NCBI GenBank assembly: GCA_027490915.1
Contig: JAIXXG010000110.1
Span: 1 to 33,186 of the forward strand
From: Microbacteriaceae bacterium
GTDB taxonomy: Bacteria; Actinomycetota; Actinomycetes; Actinomycetales; Microbacteriaceae
DNA length: 33,186 bases
Direction of reading: 5' to 3'
Shown here piece after piece: positions 1-8,306 of the stretch. The notes under the pieces were generated by a model that had not been told where the DNA came from, searched no databases, and saw only the letters and a list, made by a program, of their open reading frames with translations. A program made the translations under genes and the position numbers. The number at the start of each line of letters is the position of its first letter. Positions within the stretch are counted from its first letter, which is position 1.

Positions 1-872
<872 letters not shown>

Positions 873-973
873 GGCGCCTCCTCGCAGGGGGTGATCGGGG
901 TGTGATCGGTGGTGGGGGCGGGGTCCCGGCACGAGCCATGGTGGTGGTGGCGGCCCGGGAGTGACCCACCTAC

Positions 974-979
974 AGCCTA
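974..979 (-). promoter_or_regulatory. Candidate -10 box for gltA
   Basis: TAGGCT on the minus strand fits the actinobacterial TANNNT -10 pattern and would give a leader of roughly 95 nt before the gltA GTG. No convincing -35 hexamer is seen at the usual distance, and a second partial match (TAGGTG) follows at once. The 873-1021 gap holds no gene and no clear terminator hairpin. Confidence 0.3.
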
Positions 980-1021
980 TGCGGAAGACGGCACCAGTGT
1001 GGCACCCCCCAACAGGCGCGC

Positions 1022-2155
1022 TCAGGCGTTGGAGAGGTGCGCCAAGCGCGCGGCGGCCGCCGCGATGCGCTCGTCGGTCGCTGTGAGGGCGAGCCGCACG
1101 TGCCGCGAGCTGTCTCCCTCGTAGAACGTGCCCGGCGCGGCGAGAATGCCGTGGTCGGCGAGCAGCCCGATCGTCGTCCATGACGGCTCGTCGCGCGTCG
1201 CCCAGAGGTAGAGCCCCGCCTCCGAGCGATCGATGCGGAACCCGGCCCCCTCGAGCGCGGCGAGCAGCACGGCGCGGCGGGCGCGGTAGCGCTCGCGCTG
1301 CTCGGCAACGTGCGCGTCGTCGTCGAGAGCGGCGATCATCGCCGCCTGCACGGGCGCGGGCGGGATCAGCCCGGCGTGCTTGCGCACCTCGAGCAGCGCG
1401 CCCACGATCGCGGGGTCGCCCGCGAGGAACGCCGCTCGGTACCCGGCCAGGTTCGACTGCTTCGACAGCGAGTAGACGCTCAGCAGCCCACTGTGGTCGC
1501 CGCCCGTGACGGCGGGGTGCAGGATGCTCGGCACGGAGTCGTCGCCGGGGGCATCCGACGACGCCCAGCGCTCGGGCTGCCAGCCGAGCTCGGCGTAGCA
1601 CTCGTCGTTGACGAGCACGGCTCCGAGCTCGCGGGCGCGTGCGACGGCCGCGCGCAACCGCTCGACGCCGAGCACCGCCCCGTTCGGGTTGCCCGGCGAG
1701 TTGAGCCAGATCAGACGCGTGCCGGCGGGCCAGCGTGCGGGGTCGTCCTCCGCGACGCCGGTGGCGCCGACGAGGGCGGCTCCGACGGCGTAGGTCGGGT
1801 AGGCGGTGCGGGGGAAGACGATGGTGTCGCCGGGCCCGAGGCCGAGCAGCAGGGGCAGCAGGGCGACGAGCTCTTTGCTTCCGATGGTCGGCAGCACCGC
1901 ATCCGGCCCGCTCAGCGTCACCGCGCGCCGCCGGGCGTACCAGCGCACGATCGCCTCGCGCAGGGCGGGCGTTCCCATCGTCTGCGGGTAGCCGTGCGCA
2001 TTTGTCGCGGCGATGAGCGCCTCGCGCACGACGGCGGGCGTCGGGTCGACCGGCGAGCCGACGGAGAGGTCGACGATGCCGTCGACGTGCTCACGGGCGC
2101 GCGCCGCGAACGGCGCGAGGGAATCCCAGGGGAAGTCGGGAAGAGTTCGAGCCAC
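1022..2155 (-). CDS. dapC: Succinyldiaminopimelate transaminase (DapC), PLP class I aminotransferase
   Basis: 377 residues, GTG start at 2153-2155. It transfers the amino group of glutamate to N-succinyl-2-amino-6-ketopimelate in the lysine/diaminopimelate pathway that feeds the cell wall. Fold-type I aminotransferase landmarks are visible: LSVGSPVDPTP near residue 30, HGYPQTMGTPALREAI around 54-69, NSPGNPNG at 152-159, the NDECYAELGW block with Asp184 that contacts the PLP ring nitrogen, and SLSKQSNLAGYR with the PLP lysine at 232. The QSNLAGYR context is the one seen in actinobacterial DapC proteins next to fdxA. The gene starts 9 nt after the fdxA stop, so it is probably the last gene of the ilvE operon. 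A generic aminotransferase assignment is certain; the DapC specificity rests on family resemblance and context. Confidence 0.9.
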   Translation of the reverse strand: MARTLPDFPWDSLAPFAARAREHVDGIVDLSVGSPVDPTPAVVREALIAATNAHGYPQTMGTPALREAIVRWYARRRAVTLSGPDAVLPTIGSKELVALLPLLLGLGPGDTIVFPRTAYPTYAVGAALVGATGVAEDDPARWPAGTRLIWLNSPGNPNGAVLGVERLRAAVARARELGAVLVNDECYAELGWQPERWASSDAPGDDSVPSILHPAVTGGDHSGLLSVYSLSKQSNLAGYRAAFLAGDPAIVGALLEVRKHAGLIPPAPVQAAMIAALDDDAHVAEQRERYRARRAVLLAALEGAGFRIDRSEAGLYLWATRDEPSWTTIGLLADHGILAAPGTFYEGDSSRHVRLALTATDERIAAAAARLAHLSNA

Positions 2156-2164
2156 CGGGGTCCG

Positions 2165-2482
2165 CTACGCCTGCGGCGGCACCGCGGCGACGACCGGGTG
2201 GTCGCCCGCGATCACGCCGACCTTCGCCGCGCCGCCGGGCGAGCCGATCTCGCTGAAGAACTCGACGTTCGCGGTGTAGTAGTCGCTCCACTCCGAGGGC
2301 AGGTCGTCTTCGTAGAAGATCGCCTCGACGGGGCACACCGGCTCGCACGCTCCACAGTCGACGCACTCGTCGGGGTGGATGTAGAGCATGCGGTCGCCCT
2401 CGTAGATGCAGTCGACGGGGCACTCGTCGATGCACGCGCGGTCTTTGACATCGACGCAGGGAAGGGCGATCACGTAGGTCAC
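2165..2482 (-). CDS. fdxA: 7Fe ferredoxin FdxA ([3Fe-4S][4Fe-4S])
   Basis: 105 residues, GTG start. A small cytoplasmic electron carrier. The cysteine pattern matches actinobacterial FdxA: Cys9, Cys17 and Cys50 are placed to bind the [3Fe-4S] cluster, and Cys21, Cys40, Cys43 and Cys46 the [4Fe-4S] cluster, with an extra Cys25 as in Azotobacter ferredoxin I. The motifs IDECPVDCIYEG and DECVDCGACEPVCPVEAI are diagnostic. The C-terminal half (residues 56-105) has no clusters, as is normal for this family. Its start codon overlaps the stop of the upstream membrane-protein gene (GTGA), so the two are translationally coupled; dapC follows after 9 nt. Partner reductases are not in the window. Confidence 0.96.
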   Translation of the reverse strand: MTYVIALPCVDVKDRACIDECPVDCIYEGDRMLYIHPDECVDCGACEPVCPVEAIFYEDDLPSEWSDYYTANVEFFSEIGSPGGAAKVGVIAGDHPVVAAVPPQA

Positions 2483-2940
2483 GGCTGTGCGGAGTCTTTC
2501 TCTTCGGTGAACCGCTCGGATGCGGGCGCCGCAGCGCCACCGGGCACCATGCTAGCCGCCGCGGGCCGGGGAGCTCGCTGGACGCTCGGCCAGCCGAGCA
2601 CCACAAGCGCGATCATCGCGACGCCGAGCAGCCAGACGTAGCCGATGGGGTTGCCGGGAACGAGCACCGAGCCGTCGGTGACCGTGGCCATGGCACCCAC
2701 GACGATTCCCACCCCGACGGCGCCGGCGGTGGCCGGGCCCCGCACGCCGCCCCACGCCCGCAGGCCCGCGAGGTACAGCGCCACGGTGATGAGGCCGATG
2801 GCGACGCCGACCGGCGGCAGCGACTGGTGGCCGAGAGTGCCGAGGAAGCCGAGGGCGGCGCCCGCCCCGAGGCACAGCGCGAGCACGCCGAGGCGCGCGC
2901 CGGCGCTCATGCGGGGAAAGTCGGGGTCGATGCGGGCCAC
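2479..2940 (-). CDS. Small integral membrane protein (DUF6113-like), function unknown
   Basis: 153 residues if the GTG at 2938-2940 is used. This lies 4 nt after the ilvE stop and suits coupled translation, but neither it nor the internal ATG at 2908-2910 (143 residues) has a clear ribosome binding site. Four hydrophobic segments are visible: one after MSAGARLGVLAL, one around VGVAIGLITVALYLAGL, one around TAGAVGVGIVVGAMATV, and one around GYVWLLGVAMIALVVLGW. The tail is hydrophilic and Ala/Pro rich. The gene overlaps fdxA by 4 nt. Its place between ilvE and fdxA resembles the gene order of actinobacterial DUF6113 proteins; that family name is recalled, not tested. No catalytic motif is seen, and I do not assign a function. 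Confidence 0.75.
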   Translation of the reverse strand: MARIDPDFPRMSAGARLGVLALCLGAGAALGFLGTLGHQSLPPVGVAIGLITVALYLAGLRAWGGVRGPATAGAVGVGIVVGAMATVTDGSVLVPGNPIGYVWLLGVAMIALVVLGWPSVQRAPRPAAASMVPGGAAAPASERFTEEKDSAQP

Positions 2941-2944
2941 GCGC

Positions 2945-4057
2945 TCAGGCGTCCAGCCGCAGCATCCAGCCGTGCGGGTCGGGCCGACGGCCGTACTGAA
3001 TGTCGGTGAGCTCGGCACGCAGCGACATCGTCAGCTCGCCCGCGACCGCGTCGGGGCTGCCGATCTCGAAGTCGGCGGCCTTGATCATGCCGATCGGCGT
3101 GACGACGGCCGCGGTGCCGCAGGCGAAGGCCTCGACGATGTCGCCGGAGGCGGCCCCCTCGCGCCACTCGTCGATGCTCACCTGGCGGCGCTCGACGCGG
3201 TGCCCGCGGTCTTCCGCCAGCTGCAGGATCGAGTCGCGCGTGATGCCCTCGAGAATCGAGTCGCTCTTCGGCGTAACGAGCGTGCCGTCTTTGTAGACGA
3301 GCACGACGTTCATGCCGCCGAGCTCCTCCAGCCACTTCCCCTCCACGGAGTCGAGGAAGAGCACCTGCGCGCAGCCGTGCTCGGCCGCCTCGGCCTGGGC
3401 GACGAGCGAGGCGGCGTAGTTGCCGCCCGTCTTCGCCGCACCCGTGCCGCCCTTGCCGGCCCGCGAGTACTCGGTCGACAACCAGATCGACACAGGCTTC
3501 ACGCCGCCGTGGAAGTACGCGCCGGCCGGCGAGGCGATGACGTAGAACGCCACCTTGTGCGCCGGGCGCACGCCGAGGAAGGCCTCCTTCGCGAACATGA
3601 AGGGCCGCAGGTACAGGCTCGTCTCGGGAGCGCTCGGTACCCAGTCGCCGTCGATGGCGATGAGCTGCCGCAGCGCCTCGATGAAGTACTGCTCGGGCAG
3701 CTCGGGCAGCGCCAGGCGCTTCGCCGAGCGCTGCAGGCGGCGCGCGTTCGCGTCGGGTCGGAACGACCAGATCGAGCCGTCGGCGTGCCGGTAGGCCTTG
3801 AGGCCCTCGAAGATCTCTTGCCCGTAGTGCAGCACCGACGCGGCCGGGTCGAGCGTGATCGGGCCGTAGGGCTGCACGCGCGGGCGGTGCCAGCCGCCGC
3901 GCTCGCTCCAGCAGATGTCGACCATGTGGTCGGTGAAGTGCTTGCCGAACCCGGGGTCGGCGAGAATCGCGTCGCGCTCGGCGACAGGCTTCGCCGCATC
4001 GTTGCGGGTCACGGCCCAGGCGAGGTCGGGCGTCGCCATCGGAAGGAGAGTCGTCAT
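2945..4057 (-). CDS. ilvE: Branched-chain amino acid aminotransferase (IlvE)
   Basis: 370 residues, ATG start at 4055-4057 with GAGG upstream; an in-frame ATG six codons later has no ribosome binding site. Fold-type IV PLP enzyme that reversibly transaminates valine, leucine and isoleucine with 2-oxoglutarate, the last step of their synthesis. Visible motifs are [15 protein letters not shown] (78-90), the [13 protein letters not shown] block, [17 protein letters not shown] (147-163), [14 protein letters not shown] with the PLP lysine at 209, and [10 protein letters not shown] near the C-terminus. Length and motifs match the long actinobacterial and eukaryotic-like BCAT type. It lies 149 nt downstream of leuB behind two strong hairpins, so it probably has its own promoter. 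Downstream genes run on tightly towards dapC. Confidence 0.96.
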   Translation of the reverse strand: MTTLLPMATPDLAWAVTRNDAAKPVAERDAILADPGFGKHFTDHMVDICWSERGGWHRPRVQPYGPITLDPAASVLHYGQEIFEGLKAYRHADGSIWSFRPDANARRLQRSAKRLALPELPEQYFIEALRQLIAIDGDWVPSAPETSLYLRPFMFAKEAFLGVRPAHKVAFYVIASPAGAYFHGGVKPVSIWLSTEYSRAGKGGTGAAKTGGNYAASLVAQAEAAEHGCAQVLFLDSVEGKWLEELGGMNVVLVYKDGTLVTPKSDSILEGITRDSILQLAEDRGHRVERRQVSIDEWREGAASGDIVEAFACGTAAVVTPIGMIKAADFEIGSPDAVAGELTMSLRAELTDIQYGRRPDPHGWMLRLDA

Positions 4058-4111
4058 GGGGATCCTCGAGAGGTCGCCGACGGCACGGGGCCGCCGGGTG
4101 AGCGTGGCTAC

Positions 4112-4117
4112 AGCGTA
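4112..4117 (-). promoter_or_regulatory. Candidate -10 box for the ilvE operon
   Basis: TACGCT on the minus strand fits TANNNT and lies 54 nt upstream of the ilvE ATG, downstream of the leuB hairpins. No recognisable -35 element is present 16-18 nt upstream. Supported only by position and the short match. Confidence 0.33.
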
Positions 4118-4144
4118 CTGCCCGGGCCCGTGCGGGGGCTCAGG

Positions 4145-4176
4145 CCAATCGGCGGGCGCTGGCGCCCGCCGGTTGG
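4145..4176 (-). terminator. Strong hairpin behind leuB
   Basis: Inverted repeat with 15-nt arms at 4145-4159 and 4162-4176, complementary except for one G-U pair. It lies about 30 nt after the leuB stop in the minus-strand direction. There is no T-run, as is common for GC-rich actinobacterial terminators. It probably separates serA-leuB from ilvE transcription. Confidence 0.6.
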
Positions 4177-4180
4177 TGCA

Positions 4181-4203
4181 GGCGGGCGGTCGGGACGCCC
4201 GCC
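4181..4203 (-). terminator. Second hairpin immediately behind leuB stop
   Basis: Perfect 8-nt arms GGCGGGCG at 4181-4188 and CGCCCGCC at 4196-4203 with a 7-nt loop, starting 3 nt after the leuB stop codon. Together with the hairpin at 4145-4176 it forms a tandem structure. Either a terminator or an mRNA 3'-end stabiliser. Confidence 0.5.
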
Positions 4204-4206
4204 GGG

Positions 4207-5253
4207 TCAGCGCAGGCGGGCGGCGATGGCGTCTCCGACCTCGCTCGTGCGGCGGGGCGACGGGCCCCGCTCTGCGAGGTCGGCGAGCACCGCGGCGCGG
4301 ATGCGCGCCGCGGCATCCGGCAGGCCCTGCTGATCGAGCAGGATCGCGACCGAGAGGATCGCCGCGGTCGGGTCGGCCTTCTGCTGCCCCGCGATGTCGG
4401 GCGCGGAGCCGTGCACCGGCTCGACCATGCTCGGGAACGCGCCGTCGGGGTTGAGGTTGCCCGAGGCGGCGAGCCCGATGCCGCCGCCGATGGCGGCGGC
4501 GAGGTCGGTGAGGATGTCGCCGAACAGGTTGTCGGTGACGATCACGTCGAAGCGCGACGGGTCGGTCGCGAGGAAGATCGTCGCCGCGTCGACGTGCAGG
4601 TAGTCGACGGTGACGGAGGCGAACTCGGGCGCGACGCGGTCGACGGTGCTCTGCCACAGCGCGCCGGCGTGCACGAGCACGTTGGTCTTGTGCACGAGCG
4701 TGAGCTTCTGGCGGCGCGCCGCGGCTTGCGCGAAGGCGAAGCGCACGACGCGCTCGATGCCGAACGCGGTGTTGATCGAGACCTCGGTGGCGACCTCGTG
4801 CGGGGTTCCCTGCCGGAAGCGGCCGCCGTTGCCGACGTAGGGGCCCTCGGTGCCCTCGCGCACGACGACGAAGTCGACCTCGCCCGGGTGGGCGAGCGGC
4901 GAGGAGATGCCCGGGGCGAGCATCGTCGGGCGCAGGTTGACGTAGTGGTCGAACGCGAAGCGCAGCTTCAGCAGCAGTCCGCGCTCGATGATGCCGCCCG
5001 CCAGGCGCGGATCCCGGGGGTCGCCTCCGACGGCGCCGAACAGGATGGCATCGTGCTTCGCGAGCGCCGGAAGGGTCTCGTAGGCGAGGATCTACCACAT
5101 CGCGAGGTAGTGCTCGGCGCCCAGTGGGTAGGCGGTCTCGCGCACGGTCGCGTGCCCGTCGACGGCGACGCGCAGCACCTTCAGGGCCTCGGCGGTCACC
5201 TCGGGGCCGATGCCGTCTCCGCCGATGATGGCGAGGTCGAGGGTGCGGGTCAT
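4207..5253 (-). pseudogene. leuB: 3-isopropylmalate dehydrogenase gene with in-frame TAG at codon 54
   Basis: LeuB oxidatively decarboxylates 3-isopropylmalate in leucine synthesis. The gene runs in one frame of 348 codons from ATG 5251-5253, which has a perfect AAGGAGG site, to TGA at 4207-4209. TAG occurs at 5092-5094, after [19 protein letters not shown] and the [10 protein letters not shown] segment. Beyond the stop the same frame continues with conserved LeuB sequence: [31 protein letters not shown], the [15 protein letters not shown] block, HKTNVL, the [22 protein letters not shown] metal and substrate block, and [12 protein letters not shown]. Codons 52-54 read Met-Trp-stop where actinobacterial LeuB usually has Thr-Gly-acid, and codon 57 is Tyr. 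An internal restart such as the ATG at 4921-4923 would lose the N-terminal Rossmann-like part. Either a true null allele or a sequence error. Confidence 0.85.
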
Positions 5254-5268
5254 GGGGTCCTCCTTCGT

Positions 5269-5292
5269 CCGCCGCGCATCGTCGCGCGGCGG
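5269..5292 (-). other. Intercistronic hairpin between serA and leuB
   Basis: Perfect 9-nt arms CCGCCGCGC (5269-5277) and GCGCGGCGG (5284-5292) with a 6-nt loop, lying between the serA stop (5304-5306) and the leuB ribosome binding site. It could be a weak terminator, an attenuation point or an mRNA processing structure that sets the serA to leuB ratio. No T-run follows. Confidence 0.4.
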
Positions 5293-5303
5293 GTGCGGTC
5301 TGT

Positions 5304-6896
5304 CTACTGCTCGACGATCGTGATGGCCCGCATGACGCGGGCGTCGATCGCCGACTGCACGCGCTCGAGCAGCTCGTCGGGCACGCGCGAGTCGACGGTG
5401 AGCACGCTCAGTGCCTCGCCGCCGGCCTCGCGGCGTGCGATCTGCATGCCGGCGATGTTGATGCTGGCCTCGCCGAACTCCTTGCCGTAGACGGCGACGA
5501 TGCCCGGGCGGTCGGTGTAGAGCATCACGATGAGGTGCTCGGCCATCGGCACCTCGACGTCGTAGCCGTTGATCTCGACGATCTTCTGCGCCTGCTTGGC
5601 GCCCACGAGGGTGCCCGAGACGCTCAGCTGCGTGCCGTCGCTCAGGGCCCCGCGGATCGTCAGCAGGTTGCGGTACTCCTCGCTGCTCGCCTCGGTGAGC
5701 AGACGCACGGCGACGCCGCGCTGCTCGGCGAGCAGCGGGGCGTTGACGTAGCTGACCTGCTCGCTCGAGATGCGGCTGAAGATGCCCTTGAGGGCCGCGA
5801 GCTTCAGCACGCCGACGTCGTGCGCCACGATCTCGCCGCGCACCTCGACGTCGATGCTCGCGAACGAGTGATCGGCGAGCGCCGCGAACACCTGCCCCAG
5901 CTTCTCCATGAGCGGGATGCCCGGGCGCACGCTCGGGTCGATCGCGCCGCCCGCCACGTTGACGGCGTCGGGCACGAGCTCGCCGTCCAGCGCGAGGCGC
6001 ACCGACTTGGCCACGGCGACGCCCGCCTTCTCCTGCGCCTCGTCCGTCGACGCCCCGAGGTGCGGCGTGAGCTGGATGCCGGGGGCGCCGAGCAGCGGCG
6101 AGCCGGTGGGCGGCTCGGAGACGAACACGTCGAGGCCCGCGCCCGCGATGCGGCCGCTCTGCAGAGCCTCGAGCAGGGCATCCTCGTCGATGATGCCGCC
6201 GCGGCTCGCGTTGACGATGCGCAGCGTGGGCTTGGCGAGCGCGAACTCGTCCGCGCCGATGAGGTTCGTCGTCTCGGGCGTCTTCGGGATGTGGATGGTG
6301 ATGAAGTCGCTGCGCCGCATGAGCTCGTCGAGCTCGACGAGGGTCACGCCCAGCTGCTGGGCGCGGGCCGGCGGCACGTAGGGGTCGTACGCGATGAGCT
6401 CGACCCCGAACGCGGCGAGGCGCTGGGCGACGAGCACGCCAATGCGGCCGAGACCGACGACACCGACCGTCTTCTCGTACAGCTCGGCGCCCGTGAAGGC
6501 CGAGCGCTTCCACTGCCCCGCCTTCATGCTCGCGTCGGCCGCGGGCAGGTGCCGGGCCAGGGCGAGCAGGTGGGTGATGGCGAGCTCGGCGGCGCTGATG
6601 ACGTTGCTCGTGGGCGCGTTGACCACCATGACGCCGGCGCGGGTCGCCGCGGGCACGTCGACGTTGTCGAGGCCGACCCCCGCGCGCGCGATGACGCGCA
6701 GATTCGGGCCGGCGGCAATGGCCTCCGCATCCACCTGCGTCGCCGACCGGATGAGCACCGCGTTCGCGTCGGCGAGCGCCGCCAGCAGGGCCGGGCGGTC
6801 GGTGCCGTCGACGTGGCGGATGTCGAAGTCGGGCCCCAGGGCGTCGACGGTGGCGGGCGAGAGCTCTTCAGCGATCAGTACGACCGGCTTGGTCAC
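5304..6896 (-). CDS. serA: D-3-phosphoglycerate dehydrogenase, long ACT-domain type
   Basis: 530 residues, GTG start at 6894-6896 with AAGGA 8 nt upstream. Oxidises 3-phosphoglycerate to 3-phosphohydroxypyruvate with NAD+, the first step of serine synthesis. Domain order: substrate-binding domain from residue 1 to about 100, nucleotide-binding domain about 100-285 with GLGRIG at 148-153, active-site Arg232 in NASRGG, Glu261 in VSEPP and His279 in TPHLGAST, then an intervening regulatory domain and a C-terminal ACT domain from about residue 455 ([19 protein letters not shown]). This is the long form with two regulatory domains found in actinobacteria, usually serine-inhibited. It lies 50 nt upstream of leuB and is divergent from the DoxX-like gene. 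No clear promoter was found in 6897-7011. Confidence 0.97.
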   Translation of the reverse strand: MTKPVVLIAEELSPATVDALGPDFDIRHVDGTDRPALLAALADANAVLIRSATQVDAEAIAAGPNLRVIARAGVGLDNVDVPAATRAGVMVVNAPTSNVISAAELAITHLLALARHLPAADASMKAGQWKRSAFTGAELYEKTVGVVGLGRIGVLVAQRLAAFGVELIAYDPYVPPARAQQLGVTLVELDELMRRSDFITIHIPKTPETTNLIGADEFALAKPTLRIVNASRGGIIDEDALLEALQSGRIAGAGLDVFVSEPPTGSPLLGAPGIQLTPHLGASTDEAQEKAGVAVAKSVRLALDGELVPDAVNVAGGAIDPSVRPGIPLMEKLGQVFAALADHSFASIDVEVRGEIVAHDVGVLKLAALKGIFSRISSEQVSYVNAPLLAEQRGVAVRLLTEASSEEYRNLLTIRGALSDGTQLSVSGTLVGAKQAQKIVEINGYDVEVPMAEHLIVMLYTDRPGIVAVYGKEFGEASINIAGMQIARREAGGEALSVLTVDSRVPDELLERVQSAIDARVMRAITIVEQ

Positions 6897-6999
6897 GGTG
6901 AGGTCCTTACGCAGGGGTACCAGCGGGGCATGGTGGTATGCGGTGGCCTACGCCAGTGGGGGCGACCGGTGCTTCACAGGGTATCGCAGGGCGCGCGGC

Positions 7000-7005
7000 C
7001 AGAAT
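7000..7005 (+). promoter_or_regulatory. Candidate -10 box for a leaderless DoxX-like mRNA
   Basis: CAGAAT (one mismatch to TANNNT) ends exactly 6 nt before the ATG at 7012, and no ribosome binding site is visible. The geometry places transcription start on the A of the ATG. Confidence 0.35.
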
Positions 7006-7011
7006 GGCGGC

Positions 7012-7428
7012 ATGGATGCTGCGCCCGCGCTCGCTGCCGCCGCCGGTCTCGGCGGCTCTGTCGACCTCGCGCGCGTCATCACCGCCATCGTGTTCATCGG
7101 CATCGGCATCACGCACTTCGTGCCGCCGGTGGTGCGCGGGATGGCGGCCATGGTTCCGCGCGTCTTCCACGGCCGGCCGTTCTCGCCGGTGGCCTGGGTG
7201 TGGGTCACCGGGGTCGCCGAGATCGCCGGCGGGCTCGGGCTGCTGTGGGAGCCGACGCGGGCAGCGGCGGGCATCGCGCTCGCGGTGTTCCTGGTGTGCG
7301 TGTTCCCCGCCAACGCCTATGCCGCGCGGCACCGCGACCGGTTCGGGGTCGTGGCGGTGCCGTTCTGGCCGCGGCTCGCCCTGCAGGTGCTGCTGATCGT
7401 GCTCGTGCTCTGGGTGGGGCTCGCCTAG
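7012..7428 (+). CDS. DoxX-like four-helix membrane protein
   Basis: 138 residues from ATG 7012. Four hydrophobic segments are evident: near residues 20-40 (VITAIVFIGIGITHFV), 62-80 (SPVAWVWVTGVAEIAGGLGLLW), 84-104 (AAGIALAVFLVCVFPANAYAA) and 118-137. The order of helices, the short first loop with ITHFVPP and the NAYAARH motif resemble the DoxX/COG4270 group of small bacterial membrane proteins, whose biochemical role is largely unknown. It is transcribed away from serA and converges with the gene at 7444, whose stop lies 15 nt from its own. There is no Shine-Dalgarno sequence; a leaderless start is plausible. Family assignment is by overall layout and is tentative. Confidence 0.75.
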   Translation: MDAAPALAAAAGLGGSVDLARVITAIVFIGIGITHFVPPVVRGMAAMVPRVFHGRPFSPVAWVWVTGVAEIAGGLGLLWEPTRAAAGIALAVFLVCVFPANAYAARHRDRFGVVAVPFWPRLALQVLLIVLVLWVGLA

Positions 7429-7443
7429 CTCAGCGGCACGCGG

Positions 7444-7755
7444 CTACAGAACCGTCGAGCCGGCCGCGAGGGCGATGATCGAGATGCGCAGCGCGGCCGT
7501 CGCGGTGAGCGCGACGATGATGACGAGCGCGAAGCGCGGCAGCGGCTGCTGACGGGCGACGACGATCGCCGCCGCGAAGAGCAGCACCGGCAGCAGCACT
7601 CCCGCCCACAGCAGCGCCCAGAGGGCCAGGCTCGGCTCATCGCCCTGACTGGCGAGCGCGGCCGGGAAGGCGACGAGCGACGCGACCGCGTCGAAGACGA
7701 ACCAGCCGACCACGATCGACAGCAGCGCCGCGACGCCGTAGTGCGCGCGGGTCAT
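7444..7755 (-). CDS. Small three-helix membrane protein, function unknown
   Basis: 103 residues from the ATG at 7753-7755, which overlaps the stop of the upstream gene (ATGA), so the two are probably made together. Hydrophobic segments lie near residues 8-33, 43-67 and 75-98. The remainder is short loops with no catalytic or metal-binding motif. A longer form reading 9 codons upstream is possible but would overlap the neighbour further and is less likely. I do not recognise the family. The paired organisation with another multi-helix protein suggests a small two-component membrane assembly, which is inference only. Confidence 0.7.
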   Translation of the reverse strand: MTRAHYGVAALLSIVVGWFVFDAVASLVAFPAALASQGDEPSLALWALLWAGVLLPVLLFAAAIVVARQQPLPRFALVIIVALTATAALRISIIALAAGSTVL

Positions 7756-8267
7756 CCGATCACCCCCAGAACGAGCGGCCACGGCAGCAGCACGAGCGCG
7801 CCGACCGCGAACCAGCCGAGCCGCGGCGCGAGCCGGTGCTGCGGCGTGAGCGCCACCGTCGCCGCGAACCAGAGCGCGCTCGCCACGATCGCGAGGAACT
7901 CGCTGAACTGGTAGAGCACCTCGATCACGAGAGTCGGGCCGCTGATCGGGACGAGGCCGACGCTGATGATCCAGCCCACCGACCAGAGCACGAAGACCAC
8001 GGCGAACGCGGCCGTGAGCAGGCGCAGCCCGGGGGCGGGCAGGTCGGAGACGGCGGGGTCGGCGCCCGCATCCGTCGCCGCGTCGCCGGCGTCTCCGCCG
8101 CCGTCACCGTCGTGGGATGCGAAGCCCGCGCCGCCCGGCGCAGCGTCGCCCTGCTCGGGCCCGGTGCCGCCCGGCTCATCCTCGGCGGCGCCGGGGTCGA
8201 GATAGCTGGGGTCGTCGACGTCATCCCACCGCAGTGCGGCGTCGTCGTCGGGCGTAGGCCGGGCCAT
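7752..8267 (-). CDS. Membrane protein with long acidic disordered N-terminus, function unknown
   Basis: 171 residues from the ATG at 8265-8267. The first 75 residues are rich in Asp, Gly, Ala and Glu (for example DDVDDPSYLDPGAAEDEPGG), have no predicted secondary structure by eye and are probably cytosolic and disordered. Then come hydrophobic segments near residues 80-103, 108-140 (possibly two helices) and 148-170. It ends in a 4-bp overlap with the 103-residue membrane gene. Upstream, TAGGCT lies exactly 6 nt before the ATG with no ribosome binding site, suggesting a leaderless message. No family recognised. Confidence 0.72.
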   Translation of the reverse strand: MARPTPDDDAALRWDDVDDPSYLDPGAAEDEPGGTGPEQGDAAPGGAGFASHDGDGGGDAGDAATDAGADPAVSDLPAPGLRLLTAAFAVVFVLWSVGWIISVGLVPISGPTLVIEVLYQFSEFLAIVASALWFAATVALTPQHRLAPRLGWFAVGALVLLPWPLVLGVIG

Positions 8268-8273
8268 GCCCCG

Positions 8274-8279
8274 AGCCTA
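8274..8279 (-). promoter_or_regulatory. Candidate -10 box for the 8267-7444 gene pair (leaderless)
   Basis: TAGGCT on the minus strand matches TANNNT and is separated from the ATG by exactly 6 nt (CGGGGC). No Shine-Dalgarno sequence precedes the ATG. No good -35 was found. Confidence 0.42.
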
Positions 8280-8306
8280 CCGAGGTGCGGCTTGGCGGTC
8301 GCTCGG

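Noticed and set aside
4207-4923. A shorter functional LeuB starting at the internal ATG 4921-4923
   Set aside because: It would lack the first 110 residues, including the N-terminal nucleotide-binding strands, and has no good ribosome binding site; treated as the remains of the interrupted gene.
2945-5098. A 717-residue protein combining a leuB-region frame with IlvE
   Set aside because: The first 350 or so residues are out of frame with leuB and Arg-rich; only the part from 4057 down is IlvE, which has its own ATG and ribosome binding site.
6928-6941. Short symmetric element GCAT-N6-ATGC in the serA/DoxX gap
   Set aside because: Four-nt arms are expected by chance and the position fits no clear promoter.
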